NCBI RefSeq assembly: GCF_000740785.1
Contig: NZ_JFZB01000029.1
Coordinates: 1-62,684 of the forward strand
Origin: Paenirhodobacter enshiensis
GTDB taxonomy: Bacteria > Pseudomonadota > Alphaproteobacteria > Rhodobacterales > Rhodobacteraceae
Reading direction: 5' to 3'
DNA: 62,684 nucleotides
Below the pieces are notes generated by a model that searched no databases, had not been told where the DNA came from, and was given only the letters and a program-made list of their open reading frames with translations. Below, in pieces: positions 45,621 through 55,335 of this stretch (positions are counted from its first letter, which is position 1; each line of letters begins with the position of its first letter). The translations under genes and the position numbers were made by a program.

Positions 45621-46592
45621 ATGCCGCGTTCCCTGTTCCTTGCCGCCCTCGCGCTGATCGTGCCCACCCTCGCCTCGGCCGAGAGCCTGACGCTTTACAC
45701 CTCGCAGCCGAACGAGGACGCGCAGAAGACCGTCGACGCCTTCAAGGCCGCCAATCCCGGCATCGAGGTGAACTGGGTGCGCGACGGCACCACCAAGCTG
45801 ATGGCGCGGCTGAGCGCCGAGACCGCGGCGGGTTCGGTTCAGCCCGACGTGCTGCTGATCTCGGACACGGTGACGCTCGAGGGGATGGCGCAGCAAGGTC
45901 AGCTCGCCGCCTACAAATCGCCCGAGGCCGCGGCCTACGATCCGGCGCTGTACAGCGCAAAGGGCTATTATTACTCGACCAAGCTGATCACCACCGGCAT
46001 CGTCTACAACACCGCGGTGAAGGAGGTTCCGACCTCCTGGGCCGATCTCGCCAAACCCGAAATGGCGGGCAAGGTGGTCATGCCCTCGCCGCTTTATTCC
46101 GGTGCGGCGCTGATCCATCTGGCGACGCTGACCGGGGCCGAGGGGCTGGGCTGGGACTATTACAAGGCGCTCGCGGCGAACAAGACCGTGGCCGAGGGCG
46201 GCAACGGCGGCGTGTTCAAGGCCGTCGCGGCGGGCGAGAAACCCTATGGCGTGCTCGTCGATTACATGGCGCTGCGCGCCAAGGCCGAGGGTGCGCCGGT
46301 CGATTTCGTCTTCCCGAAGGAAGGCGTGTCCTATGTGACCGAGCCGGTCGCCATCCTCGCCGGCAGCACGCACAAGGCGGCGGCGGAGAAATTCGTCGAT
46401 TTCCTGCTGTCGAAGGCCGGTCAGGATCTGGTCGTCGACATGGGTTACATCCCGGCGCGCAACGGCGTGGCGAGCCCCAAAGGCTTCCCGGCGCGCGCCG
46501 ACATCAAGCTGATGGCCTTCGATCCGGCGAAGGCGCTGGCCGATGCCGATGCCAACAAGGCCCGCTTCTCCGAGATTTTCGGCATCCAATGA
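45621..46592 (+). CDS. Periplasmic binding protein, iron(III)/AfuA/aminoethylphosphonate class
   Basis: A 323-residue exported protein (signal peptide 1-20, ending TLASA). SLTLYTSQPNEDAQKTVDAF and EKFVDFLLSKAGQDLVVDMGYIPAR place it in the SBP family that includes ferric-iron FbpA, sugar-phosphate AfuA and aminoethylphosphonate PhnS. Where FbpA proteins have adjacent iron-binding tyrosines (NNYYW-like), this one reads GVLVDYMALRAK with a single Tyr, so ferric iron is unlikely. With the PHO box and phosphatase genes, a phosphorylated ligand is the better inference. GGAGA precedes the ATG. Confidence 0.86.
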   Translation: MPRSLFLAALALIVPTLASAESLTLYTSQPNEDAQKTVDAFKAANPGIEVNWVRDGTTKLMARLSAETAAGSVQPDVLLISDTVTLEGMAQQGQLAAYKSPEAAAYDPALYSAKGYYYSTKLITTGIVYNTAVKEVPTSWADLAKPEMAGKVVMPSPLYSGAALIHLATLTGAEGLGWDYYKALAANKTVAEGGNGGVFKAVAAGEKPYGVLVDYMALRAKAEGAPVDFVFPKEGVSYVTEPVAILAGSTHKAAAEKFVDFLLSKAGQDLVVDMGYIPARNGVASPKGFPARADIKLMAFDPAKALADADANKARFSEIFGIQ

Positions 46593-48295
46593 GCGATCTC
46601 GCGTTCCGCACGGATGGCAGCCGGTCCCTCGACCGGCTGTTGCCGTTGCTGCTGCTGCCGGTCGCGCTGATCTCGCTCGGGCCGGTGGTGCGGCTGATGG
46701 CCGAGGGGCTGGGCTATGGCTCGGGCTTCAGCCTCGCGCCCGTCGCCACGGTGCTCGGGCGCGACAGCACGCGCATCGCGCTGATCCATTCGCTGGTCAC
46801 CGCGGCCGGCGGCACGGTGCTGTCGGTTCTGATCGGGGCGGGCTTCGCCTTCGTCGTCGCGCTGACCGACATCCGGGCCAAGGCGGCGCTGGTATTTTGC
46901 CTGATGGTGCCGATGATGATCCCGCCGCAGATCACCGCGCTTGCGTGGATGCAGGTCACCGGGCCGTCCTCGGTGCTGCTGAAGACGCTCGGGATGGCGC
47001 CGCCGATGGGCAGCCCGCAGCCGCTGTATTCGGCCGGCGGGATCGTGCTTCTTCTGGGCATTCAGCACGCGTCGCTGGTGTTCCTGACGCTGCGTGCGGG
47101 CCTGCGGATGATCCCCGCCGATCTCGTGGAGGCGGCGCGCATGTCGGGCGCGGGCCCGGTGCGGGTCTGGGCGCAGGTGGTGCTGCCGCTGTCGCTGCCC
47201 GCGCTGATCGCCGGGGCGGCGATGGCCTTCGTCACCGCGCTCGGCAATTTCGGCATCCCCGCCATGCTGGGGATTCCGGCGCAATATTCCACCCTGCCGA
47301 CGCTGATCTATCGCCGCCTCGTCGGCTTCGGCCCGGGCGTTCTGCCCGAGGTGGCGGTGCTGTCGCTGCTGATCGGCGCGGTCGCCATCGCGGGGGTGCT
47401 GCTCGGCCGGCTGGCGCTGAAACGCGGCGGGCACGGGCTGATCGGGCTGTCGGGGGCGCCTCTCGCGCTGTCGCTCGGCCGGGCGCGACTGCCGGTCGAG
47501 ATCGCGCTCTGGGCCTTCATCGGCGCGATCCTGGTGGTGCCGCTCATCGCACTTCTGGCGACTTCGCTGATCCCGGCCTATGGCGTGCCGCTGACGCCCG
47601 ACACGCTGACCTTCCGCGCCTGGCACGAGGCGCTGTTCGTCCAGCCGGTGACCCGGCGCGCCTATGCGAATTCGCTGTTTCTCTCGATCGCGGCGGCGCT
47701 CGTGCTGATGGCGGTGGCGCTGCCGCTCGCCTGGCTGATGCAGCGCCGGCCGAGCGTGCTCTCGCGCGCCCTCGACGCGCTGGTCGAACTGCCCTACGCC
47801 CTTCCGGGCGTGGTGCTGTCGATCGCCTGCATCCTCGCCTTCATGCGGCTGCCGTTCACCGGACTGACGCTGTACGGCACGATCTGGATCATCCTGCTCG
47901 CCTATCTCGCGCGCTTCCTCGTCGTCATGCTGCGCCCGATCCAGTCGAGCATCGCGCAGCTCGATCCGGCGATGGAAGAGGCGGCGGCCAGCGTGGGCGC
48001 GGGCCTCGGGCGCAGGCTGCGCACCATCGTGTTGCCGCTCGCCGCCCCGGCCGCGGCCGCCGGCGCGATCCTCGTCTTCCTCACCGCGGTGAACGAACTC
48101 ACCGTCTCGGCGCTGCTGTGGTCGTCGGGGACCGAGACCCTCGGCGTCGTCATCTTCAACCTCGAGGACAGCGGCGAGACCGTGATGGCCTCGGCCGTGG
48201 CGATGTCGATCGTCGGGCTGATCGTCGCGCTGATGGCGGCGGTGCAGATCAGCGCACGGCATTTCCCGAAAGGAGTCATCCCGTGGCAGAGCTGA
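46589..48295 (+). CDS. Fused two-domain ABC permease (FbpB class)
   Basis: A 568-residue membrane protein with about twelve segments: two BPD_transp_1 domains in one chain, as in FbpB/AfuB. EAA-type loops are [32 protein letters not shown] and [33 protein letters not shown] overlap with the binding-protein gene. No heterodimer partner is needed. Confidence 0.92.
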   Translation: MSDLAFRTDGSRSLDRLLPLLLLPVALISLGPVVRLMAEGLGYGSGFSLAPVATVLGRDSTRIALIHSLVTAAGGTVLSVLIGAGFAFVVALTDIRAKAALVFCLMVPMMIPPQITALAWMQVTGPSSVLLKTLGMAPPMGSPQPLYSAGGIVLLLGIQHASLVFLTLRAGLRMIPADLVEAARMSGAGPVRVWAQVVLPLSLPALIAGAAMAFVTALGNFGIPAMLGIPAQYSTLPTLIYRRLVGFGPGVLPEVAVLSLLIGAVAIAGVLLGRLALKRGGHGLIGLSGAPLALSLGRARLPVEIALWAFIGAILVVPLIALLATSLIPAYGVPLTPDTLTFRAWHEALFVQPVTRRAYANSLFLSIAAALVLMAVALPLAWLMQRRPSVLSRALDALVELPYALPGVVLSIACILAFMRLPFTGLTLYGTIWIILLAYLARFLVVMLRPIQSSIAQLDPAMEEAAASVGAGLGRRLRTIVLPLAAPAAAAGAILVFLTAVNELTVSALLWSSGTETLGVVIFNLEDSGETVMASAVAMSIVGLIVALMAAVQISARHFPKGVIPWQS

Positions 48296-49359
48296 GCTTT
48301 TCCGGTCTGGGCAAGAGTTTCGACGGCACCCCGGCCCTCGATGCCGTCAGCGCGACCATTCGCTCGGGCGAGTTCGTGGCGCTCCTCGGCCCCTCGGGTT
48401 GCGGCAAGACAACGCTGCTGCGCCTGACCGCGGGGTTCGAGCGGCCGAGCGCGGGCAGCATCTCGCTCGGCGGTCGGGTGATGGCGGATGCACACCGCTT
48501 CGTGCCGCCCGAGGCGCGCGAGATCGGCATCGTGTTCCAGTCCTACGCCCTTTGGCCGCACATGAGCGTCGCGGGCAATGTCGCCTATCCGCTCGAGGTG
48601 CGCCGCCTGCCGCGCGCCGAGCGCGAGGCCCGCGTCGCCGAGGCGCTGGCCCTCACCGGGCTGAGCGATCTGGCCGCGCGGATGCCCGCGCAGCTTTCGG
48701 GCGGGCAGCGCCAGCGCGTCGCCCTCGCGCGCTGTCTGGTGTTCGAGCCGCGCGCCATGCTGCTCGATGAACCGCTCGCGAATCTCGACCTCGCGCTGCG
48801 CGCCTCGATGCAGGAGGTGTTTCGCATGTTCCACCGCCGCACCGGGGCGACGATGGTCTATGTGACCCATGACCAGACGGAGGCGCTGGCGCTGGCCGAC
48901 CGGATCGCGGTGATGGAGGGCGGCCGGATCCGCCAGTTCGCGGCCCCGGAGGTGCTGTATTCCCAACCCGCCGATTGCTTCGTCGCGGGCTTCGTCGGCG
49001 AGGGCGCGGTGGTCTCGGCCCGCCCGACCGGCGAGGCGACGGCGCAGGGCACGACGGTCGAGGTGCTCGGTCAGCGCATCGCCGCACGCGCCGACAGCGC
49101 CGCGCCGAGCCATGTCAGCATCCGGCCGGAGAACGTGATCCTGTCGGACGCCGGCCCGATGCGCGGCATCGTCACTCAGGCGACCTATCTCGGCGGGCGG
49201 TTCCGACTGTCCATCGAGGTCGCGGGCGAGACGCTGATCGCCATGTCCCCCCGCCGCGCCCGGCCGGGCGAGACGCTCGGCGTGGAGATCCGCGACCCCT
49301 GGGCGTTTCGCGACCCGGACAGCGCTGCGCTGATGGCACGGGTGCTGGCCGATGCGTGA
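48283..49359 (+). CDS. ABC importer ATPase of the FbpC/AfuC class
   Basis: A 358-residue ATPase with a TOBE-like C-terminal domain (about 270-358). The start is GTG at 48283, 7 bases after AAAGGAG and inside the end of the permease gene (13-base overlap). Walker [10 protein letters not shown] (36-44), signature [13 protein letters not shown], Walker [14 protein letters not shown] and the H-loop [10 protein letters not shown] are intact. Confidence 0.92.
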   Translation: MAELSFSGLGKSFDGTPALDAVSATIRSGEFVALLGPSGCGKTTLLRLTAGFERPSAGSISLGGRVMADAHRFVPPEAREIGIVFQSYALWPHMSVAGNVAYPLEVRRLPRAEREARVAEALALTGLSDLAARMPAQLSGGQRQRVALARCLVFEPRAMLLDEPLANLDLALRASMQEVFRMFHRRTGATMVYVTHDQTEALALADRIAVMEGGRIRQFAAPEVLYSQPADCFVAGFVGEGAVVSARPTGEATAQGTTVEVLGQRIAARADSAAPSHVSIRPENVILSDAGPMRGIVTQATYLGGRFRLSIEVAGETLIAMSPRRARPGETLGVEIRDPWAFRDPDSAALMARVLADA

Positions 49360-50440
49360 TCTGACGACACGCGAGGCCGAGGTCGAGGTGCTCTCCGGTC
49401 TCGGTCGCAAGGGGCCTGCCTGCCTGCGGCTGCGCAGCGCGGCGGGGACCTGGCTGCTCGATGCGGGCTTCGGCCCCGAGGCGGGCGATCCGTTCCGGCG
49501 CGAATGGCTCCTCGGGGCGGAGCGGGTGTTCATCACCCATGACCACATCGACCATATCGGCGGCGCGGCCGAGGTCGTGGCGGCGGGCCTGCCGATCCAC
49601 TGCACCCGGCAGACCGCGCGCGCCCTGCCCGCCGGGGAGCAGGTCCACATCCTGCCCGAGCACGGCCGGACCGAGGTCGCGGGCGTGACCGTCACCACCG
49701 GGCGGAACGGCCATGCGCTCGGCGGGGTCTGGCTGCATTTCGGCCTCGGCGAGGGGCTGTTCTACTCGGGCGACTGGTCGGAGGAATCGGACTGGTTCGC
49801 CTTCGATCCGCCGCCCGCCGCGGCGACGGCGCTGATCGACGCCTCCTACGGCACCGACGACGTGCCGCAATCCGAACGCCGGGCGCAGATCGGGCGCTGG
49901 CTCGACGCGCTGGACGCGCGACAGGTGCTGTTTCCGGTGCCGCCCTCGGGCCGGGCCGGAGAGCTGGCGCTGATGCTGCTCGCGCGCGGACGGGGCGAAG
50001 TCTCGCTCGATCCGGCCTGTCAGGCGGCCGTCGCCGCGGCGCTGGAGGCGGGCGGCCTCGCCCCCGCGGCGCAGGCGCTGGCGCCGCTGCTCGGCCGGCC
50101 GTTCGACCCCGCGGCGCGCTATCTGCTGTGCGACACACCGAACGCGGACGGCGGCATGGCGGGGCGGATCGTCGGGGAATGGCGCGCGGCCGGGCGCCTC
50201 GGGCGCGATGCGGCGGTGCTGTTCACCGGCCACATGACCGCGCCCGCCCGCGCCATCGCGGCACAGGGCGGGACCTTCCTGCGCTGGAACGTGCATCCGC
50301 CGCTCAGCGACCAGATCCGGATGCTCGACCGGATCGGCGCGCGCCGCTTCGTGCCGCTGTTCTGCGCCCGGCCGGAGGCCTATCCGGACCTTACCCGGAC
50401 CGGCGCCGTGCCGGCCCTGAGCGGAAAGGTGATCGTGTGA
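49352..50440 (+). CDS. Metallo-beta-lactamase fold hydrolase with beta-CASP-like region
   Basis: A 362-residue cytoplasmic protein with no signal peptide. Metal motif HDHIDH is at 63-68; a later motif Asp is probably in YSGDWSEESDW. After it, RQVLFPVPPSGRAGELALMLL resembles the start of the beta-CASP domain of RNase J/CPSF enzymes (vliPvfalGRaqEl pattern). Further on, GGMAGRIVGEW, VLFTGHMTAP and VHPPLSDQIRML follow in the same order as beta-CASP landmarks. A phosphodiesterase or nuclease-type activity is inferred. It overlaps the ATPase gene by 8 bases. Confidence 0.78.
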   Translation: MRDLTTREAEVEVLSGLGRKGPACLRLRSAAGTWLLDAGFGPEAGDPFRREWLLGAERVFITHDHIDHIGGAAEVVAAGLPIHCTRQTARALPAGEQVHILPEHGRTEVAGVTVTTGRNGHALGGVWLHFGLGEGLFYSGDWSEESDWFAFDPPPAAATALIDASYGTDDVPQSERRAQIGRWLDALDARQVLFPVPPSGRAGELALMLLARGRGEVSLDPACQAAVAAALEAGGLAPAAQALAPLLGRPFDPAARYLLCDTPNADGGMAGRIVGEWRAAGRLGRDAAVLFTGHMTAPARAIAAQGGTFLRWNVHPPLSDQIRMLDRIGARRFVPLFCARPEAYPDLTRTGAVPALSGKVIV

Positions 50441-50988
50441 CCCTGCCCCGCCGCGCCTTCGTCGCGATCCGCCATGGCGAGACCGATGCCAACCGCGCCG
50501 GGCTGATCGCCGGCCGGACCGAAGCCATGCTGACCGAGGCCGGACGCGCCGCCGCCGCACGGCTGGCACAATGGTCCTGGCCCGCGGATCTTGCCCTGTT
50601 CGCGAGCCCGCAGCGCCGCGCCCGCGACACGGCGGCACTCGCCTTCCCGCGCCGGAGCGCCCGGATCTTGCCGGGGCTGCGGGAACGCGACTGGGGCTGC
50701 CACGAGGGCGCGCCGGTCAGCACCCTGCCGCCGCGCCATGCCTGCCCCGAGGGCGGCGAGCCCTATGAGGAAATGCTCGCCCGCGTCACGACCGCGACCT
50801 GCCTCGCGCTTGAAAGCGCGGGCGACCGGCTGCCCGTTCTGGTCGCCCATTCCGGGGTCATCCGCATCCTGCGCCTGCTGAGCGGGGGCAGCGACGGCGG
50901 CCCCTCGGCCCCCAACGCGACGCCGATCCTGTTCACCCCGGCCGCGACCGGCTGGCACGAGCGCGTTCTCGACAAGACGATGCGCTGA
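50437..50988 (+). CDS. Histidine phosphatase superfamily protein
   Basis: A 183-residue phosphoglycerate-mutase-like phosphatase. The start is GTG at 50437 with a GTGA overlap, after AAAGG. IRHGETDANR holds the phospho-acceptor His13; a second catalytic His is in VLVAHSGVIRIL. It is expected to hydrolyse phosphomonoesters in the cytoplasm. As the last gene of a PHO-box operon, its likely job is freeing phosphate from the imported compound or from the product of the upstream hydrolase. Confidence 0.86.
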   Translation: MTLPRRAFVAIRHGETDANRAGLIAGRTEAMLTEAGRAAAARLAQWSWPADLALFASPQRRARDTAALAFPRRSARILPGLRERDWGCHEGAPVSTLPPRHACPEGGEPYEEMLARVTTATCLALESAGDRLPVLVAHSGVIRILRLLSGGSDGGPSAPNATPILFTPAATGWHERVLDKTMR

Positions 50989-51026
50989 CGCCCTCAGCCG
51001 CCGTTCAGATGCCCGGACGACAGCGC

Positions 51027-51043
51027 GCCGGGGTGCCCCCGGC
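51027..51043. terminator. Hairpin between convergent operons
   Basis: GCCGGGG, loop TGC, CCCCGGC in the 76-bp gap between two converging genes. No T-run on either side. Confidence 0.35.
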
Positions 51044-51064
51044 CGGAACCGAAGACATGCCGGA

Positions 51065-51997
51065 TCAGTAACCGCGTTCGGCCGAAACCTCGAAGGGCGA
51101 GCGCCCGGTGTCGCGATGCTCGCGGATGTTGCGCGCGACGATCCGCGCCCCGGTCATCGGGTCGATCATCGAGGCGATATGCGGCGTGACGGTGACCGAA
51201 GGATGGCTCCAGAACGGGCTGTCATCGGGAAGGGGCTCTGTCTCGAACACATCGAGCGTCGCATGAGACAGCTGCCCGGCATCGAGCGCGGCAAGCAGAT
51301 CCGCTTCGACCACATGCCCGCCGCGGCCGGCATTGATGAACGAGGCGCCGGGTTTCATCGCGGCAAGAAAAGCGGCGTCGATCAGCCCGCGGGTCTCGTC
51401 GGTCAAGGGCAGCAGGTTCACCACGATGTCGGCCGCGCCGATCACCGCGCGCAGCCCCTCTTCGCCGGCATGGCATTCGACGCCCCCGATCCGCTTCAGG
51501 CTGCGCGACCAGCCGAGCGTGCGGAACCCGATGGCCGAGACCGCCCCGGCCGCCGTCGCCCCGAGATTGCCGAGGCCGAGGATCGCCACCGTCCGTTCCG
51601 AGGCGACCGGGGTCACGATCTGGTTCCACTCGCGGTTGCGCTGCGCGGCGCAGATGTCGGGCATCCGGCGGTGATGGCGCAGCACGTGCAACAGCACGTA
51701 TTCCTTCATCCGCTGGGTCAGATCGTCGCCGATGGTGCGGATCACCGGCATGTCGGCCGGAAGCGCGCTGTCGGCGAAGATATGATCGACGCCCGCCGCG
51801 CAGGAGATCACCGCGCGCAGGTTCGGCAAGCTGGCGATCCAGCCCGTCGCCGGGCGCCAGACCAGCGCGTAATCGACACTTTCGGGGTTCTCGATCCCGT
51901 CGCGCGGCACGATGGTATCCTCGGGCATCAGGCGCGACAGCTCCTTGCACCACCAGTCCTGCGCCTCGGGGTTCAGCATCGACACTGCGATGATCAT
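51065..51997 (-). CDS. D-2-hydroxyacid dehydrogenase (GhrA-like)
   Basis: A 310-residue NAD(P)H-dependent dehydrogenase. GLGNLG is at 141-146, the catalytic Arg lies in NAGRGGHV and His in VTPHIASM. The pattern resembles glyoxylate/hydroxypyruvate reductase A. AGGAGAAACCGC precedes the ATG. It is the intact last gene of a minus-strand operon whose middle genes are broken. Confidence 0.86.
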   Translation of the reverse strand: MIIAVSMLNPEAQDWWCKELSRLMPEDTIVPRDGIENPESVDYALVWRPATGWIASLPNLRAVISCAAGVDHIFADSALPADMPVIRTIGDDLTQRMKEYVLLHVLRHHRRMPDICAAQRNREWNQIVTPVASERTVAILGLGNLGATAAGAVSAIGFRTLGWSRSLKRIGGVECHAGEEGLRAVIGAADIVVNLLPLTDETRGLIDAAFLAAMKPGASFINAGRGGHVVEADLLAALDAGQLSHATLDVFETEPLPDDSPFWSHPSVTVTPHIASMIDPMTGARIVARNIREHRDTGRSPFEVSAERGY

Positions 51998-52043
51998 GCG
52001 GTTTCTCCTGTGAGCCCGGATCGGGCGAATGGGGAGCGGGCGC

Positions 52044-52614
52044 TCATGCCTCGGGGTCGGGATGAACGAAGCTGTTCATCAGCAGGAATTCCGCCGGGCC
52101 GTCGAGGCCGACATAGCCATGCGGCTGATCCGAATCGAACAGGATGCTGTCGCCGGTCTCGAGCACCAGCGGATCGTAATAGGCGCTGTGCAGCTCCAGC
52201 CGGCCCGACAGGACATGGATGAACTCCTGTCCCGGATGCTGGCGCATTCCGCCATTGTCCTCGACCGCGCCGGGCGCCACCGTCATGCGCCAGAACAGGT
52301 TCTGCTTTTCCTTGAAGTCCGAGCACAGCACCTCGTGTTCGAGGCCGGGCGAATGATGCCGGGTGCCGGTGCCCGCGCGCGCGCGTGATGGTGCGCCGCG
52401 CGCGCGGCGCGGGCGAGGGATCGTTGAGAAAGCTCGCCGCCGGCAGTTCAAGCTCGCCCGCGAGTTTCAGCGCCATCTCGACCGTCAGCCGCGCCTTGCC
52501 GGATTCGATCTTCGACAGCTGCGAGACCGAGACCCCGATCCGCTCGGACAGCGCACGCAGGCTCAGCCCGCGCATCTTGCGGAAGTGCCGGATCTGCTGG
52601 ACGGCTGGGGGCAT
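52044..52614 (-). pseudogene. XRE-cupin transcriptional regulator, frameshifted
   Basis: The first part (from the ATG at 52614, after AGGAG) is an XRE helix-turn-helix: SLRALSERIGVSVSQLSKIESGKA. The sensor half is a cupin (HPGQEFIHVLSGRLELH, DSDQPHGYVG) read in another frame and ending at 52044. The frame changes at an alternating CG tract, (CG)6 at 52374-52385; one more CG unit would join the halves into a protein of about 190 residues. As written, translation yields the HTH with an unrelated tail to 51994. Confidence 0.82.
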
Positions 52615-52686
52615 CGGAACTCCTGACAGGTCGGTATCGCTTGGGCCATCCGGGGGATGGCGGAATATCGGCAGCAATGTTCGGTA

Positions 52687-54065
52687 TCAACTTTCGGCGG
52701 AAATGTCGCGCCATCCCCGCACCTTGTCCAGCGCCGCCGCGAAACGGGCGCGGTCTGACGCGGCGATCAGCGCGGGGTCGGGTTCGACGGTGTCGCGCGG
52801 CGCGCGGCGCGCGGATCGGGACGGTATCGACACCGGCGAGTTCGGCAAGACCGAGCGCGGTCAGCTCGCGCATCTGCGGGATCTCGACCCTGAGCCCGGT
52901 CGCCGCGGCGAGCAGCCGGGCGAAATAGCGGTTGGCCGAAAGCCCGCCGTCGATCGACAGGCTCTGCACCGCGAGGCCCGAGGCCGCCGCCCCCGCGATC
53001 AGCCGCGCCGACAGCATCGCCACCCCTTCGAGCACCGCGCGCGCCATGTCCTCGCGCGTGGTGGCGTGATCCATGCCGATGAACACCGGCGCAGCAGTGC
53101 GGTCCCAGTCGGGCGCGGCAAGCCCCGAAAGCGCCGGCACGAACACCAGCCCGCGCGACAGCGCCGTCGGCCCCTCGTGATCAGAAAGCGTCGCCGGATC
53201 GTCGATCAGCCCGATCCGCCGCGCCCATTCGAGCGCCGCCCCCGCGTCGTAGACCCCGCCTTCGAGGACATGGACCCGCGCCTTGCCCGCGCAGGCCAGC
53301 AGGAACGCCCCGGTGCCGAAGGTCATCTTGGCCTCGCCCGGCCGGGTGCAGCCATGGCCGAGCAGCGCCGCCTGCTGATCGACGATCGAGGCGCGGACCG
53401 GCACCCCATTCAGGCGGCCGAAGCCGGCATCGCAGGCGCGGATCTCGGGCAGCGAGGCGAGCGGCACGCCGTGCACCGCGCACAGCGCCTCGCTCCAGCC
53501 GCCGGTCGCCAGATCCAGCAACCCGGTGCGCGAGGCGGTGGCGACATCGGTCGCGAAGACCCCGCACAGCCGGTCGAGGAAGAACGCATCCGTCGTGCCG
53601 AGGTGCAATCGCCCCGCGGCATGGGCCTCGGCCACCGCCGGGATCTCGCGCCGCAGCCAGCCGAGCTTGCTCGCCGAGAAATAGGGATCGAGCGGCAGAC
53701 CGCAGACCGCGAGCGGCAGCACCGCCGCCCCGGGGCCGAGGGCGGCGAGGTCCGCCCGGCTGCGCGCATCCTGCCACACGATCACCGGCGACAGCGCCCG
53801 GCCGCTTCGCGCGTCCCAGGCAAGGCAGCTTTCCCCCTGATTGGCGAGCGCGATGGCATCGACCGGCCCCGCCGCGGCGAGGACATGGCGCGGCGAGGAC
53901 ATGGCGCAGCGAGGCCAGAAGCTCCTCGGGATCATGCTCGACCCGCTCGGGGGTGGGATGAAACTGACGGTGACGCCGGCTTGCCGCGAGCTGCCACGCG
54001 CCGCCGTCGACGATGACCAGACAGCGGGTCGAGGTGGTGCCCTGATCGACGGCCGCGACCCGCAT
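52687..54065 (-). pseudogene. FGGY-family kinase (glycerol-kinase-like), two frame lesions
   Basis: MRVAAVDQGTTSTRCLVI and WQDARS are glycerol-kinase-like, as are MTFGTGAFLL and SIDGGLSANRYF. The reading frame breaks at an exact 16-bp tandem duplication (53875-53906). It breaks again near 52793-52815, in a GC-alternating stretch where two bases appear to be missing. Removing one 16-bp unit and restoring two bases gives an open frame of 454 residues, normal for the family. The start overlaps the stop of the preceding gene (TGATG). Confidence 0.82.
53875..53906. repeat. 16-bp exact tandem duplication inside the kinase gene
   Basis: CGGCGAGGACATGGCG occurs at 53875-53890 and again at 53891-53906. 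Since 16 is not a multiple of three, it shifts the frame after about residue 55. With one copy the coding sequence reads straight through LRHVLAAAGPVDAIALANQG. Confidence 0.92.
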
Positions 54066-55335
54066 CAGGCGGCACCGCGCGGCGCGGGGTGGAAGTCGAA
54101 CCGGATCACGGAGGCGGTATCGAGCCCCTCGGGGATCGGCAGCGGAACCCGGCGTTCGGGCAGGAACCGGCCGTCCCGCGCCCAGACTCGCGCCCGTCGG
54201 CGATCAGGCACAGGCGCCCGGTGACGGCACTCTCGAACCGCAGCTGGAACCGTCCGGGGGCGCCTTGCACCCCCGGACGCATCAGACCCGGCACCACCGC
54301 CTTCAGCGGCGCGGCGAATTCGACGCGCACCGCCGGGGCCGAGACCGGCCCCACATCGTCATCGGCCATAAGATCGGCGGCGATGGCACGCCCGACGGCG
54401 CGGCCCTCACGAAACGACCAGCCGGCGGTCTCGACCGGGCGCAGCACGTTGCCCGCGGCGAAATAGAGCGGGTTCTCCATGCGCCCCTCGGCATCGACGA
54501 GCGCGCCCCCTGCCCCCCTGCGCGAGGCTGTGACCCGACATCCGCAACAGCGTCGCATCGGGGGTGTAATGACCGCTCAGCAGCACGCCGTCGCAGGCGA
54601 TCTCGCGCTGGATGCCGCGGTGTTCGATCCGGATCGCCTCGACCCGGCCGGCAACGGCGCCGGTCGTCGCGCCGCGAATGTCGAGGATGCGCGCGCCGCA
54701 CAGCATCTCGATCCCGGCAAGGCGCGGGAACCAGCGAAACGGCGCGCGGGCGAGAGGGTCCGGCCCGGTCTCGATCATCGCGACGGGGCGCGCGCCGTGG
54801 CTCAGGCAGGTCAGCGCCGCCGATTGCGACACCAGTTCCGAGCCGAGGATCACCGGGCGTCGAAACGGCATCGTGCCATGGAAGGCGACAGGGGCCTGCA
54901 AGGTGCCGGTGGTCAGCACGCCAAGCGGGCGATCGCCCGGCAGCATCCGCTGCGCGCGGCTCATCTCGCGGGTGCCGGTGGCGACGAGGACGCGCTTGGC
55001 CCGGATCGCCCGGCGCCCTCGGGCGTGCTCAGCGCGAGGGTTCCGTCCTGACCGAGATCGGTGACAGAGCAGTTCAGCCGGACCTCGACCCCGGCGCGCT
55101 GCGCCTCGCGCGCCAGTCGCCGGCCATAGGCCCCGCCGAGACAGACCCGGCCGAATTCGCGCATCCCGAAGGGCGAATGCGTGCAATGCCGCGTCGCGCC
55201 GCCGAGCGCTCCCTCGCGGTCGAGGAGCACCACCCGCCCGATCCCGGCGCGGCGCAATTCAAGCGCCGCCGCCACGCCAGCCGGGCCGCCGCCCACCACG
55301 ACGACATCCGCGATCCCGGTCTCGGCTGCGGTCAT
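54065..55335 (-). pseudogene. GlpB-like FAD-dependent oxidoreductase, three frame lesions
   Basis: MTAAETGIADVVVVGGGPAG starts a Rossmann FAD domain; VLVATGTREMSRAQRMLPG and YFAAGNVLRPVETAGWSFREG continue it in other frames. Breaks lie near 55008-55017 (one base seems missing from GCCCGGGCGCC), at the C6 run 54513-54518 (one base too many), and near 54186-54194 (one base missing). Correcting all three gives 423 residues. ATGA overlap with the GlpA-like gene. The family passes electrons in FAD/[2Fe-2S] dehydrogenase complexes beside GlpA-like subunits. Confidence 0.78.

Noticed and set aside
44235-46589. Long minus-strand open frame opposite the isoaspartyl peptidase and binding-protein genes
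   Set aside because: Crosses two sense genes, a terminator and the PHO box; product is Arg/His-rich shadow sequence.
46543-48282. Apparent giant fusion of an unknown protein to the ABC ATPase
   Set aside because: The upstream part is the permease gene read in the wrong frame; a GTG with AAAGGAG at 48283 is the proper ATPase start.
45621-49359. Iron(III) uptake operon
   Set aside because: No di-tyrosine ligand in the binding protein, no iron-responsive box recognised, and a PHO box plus phosphatase genes fit phosphate-ester uptake better.
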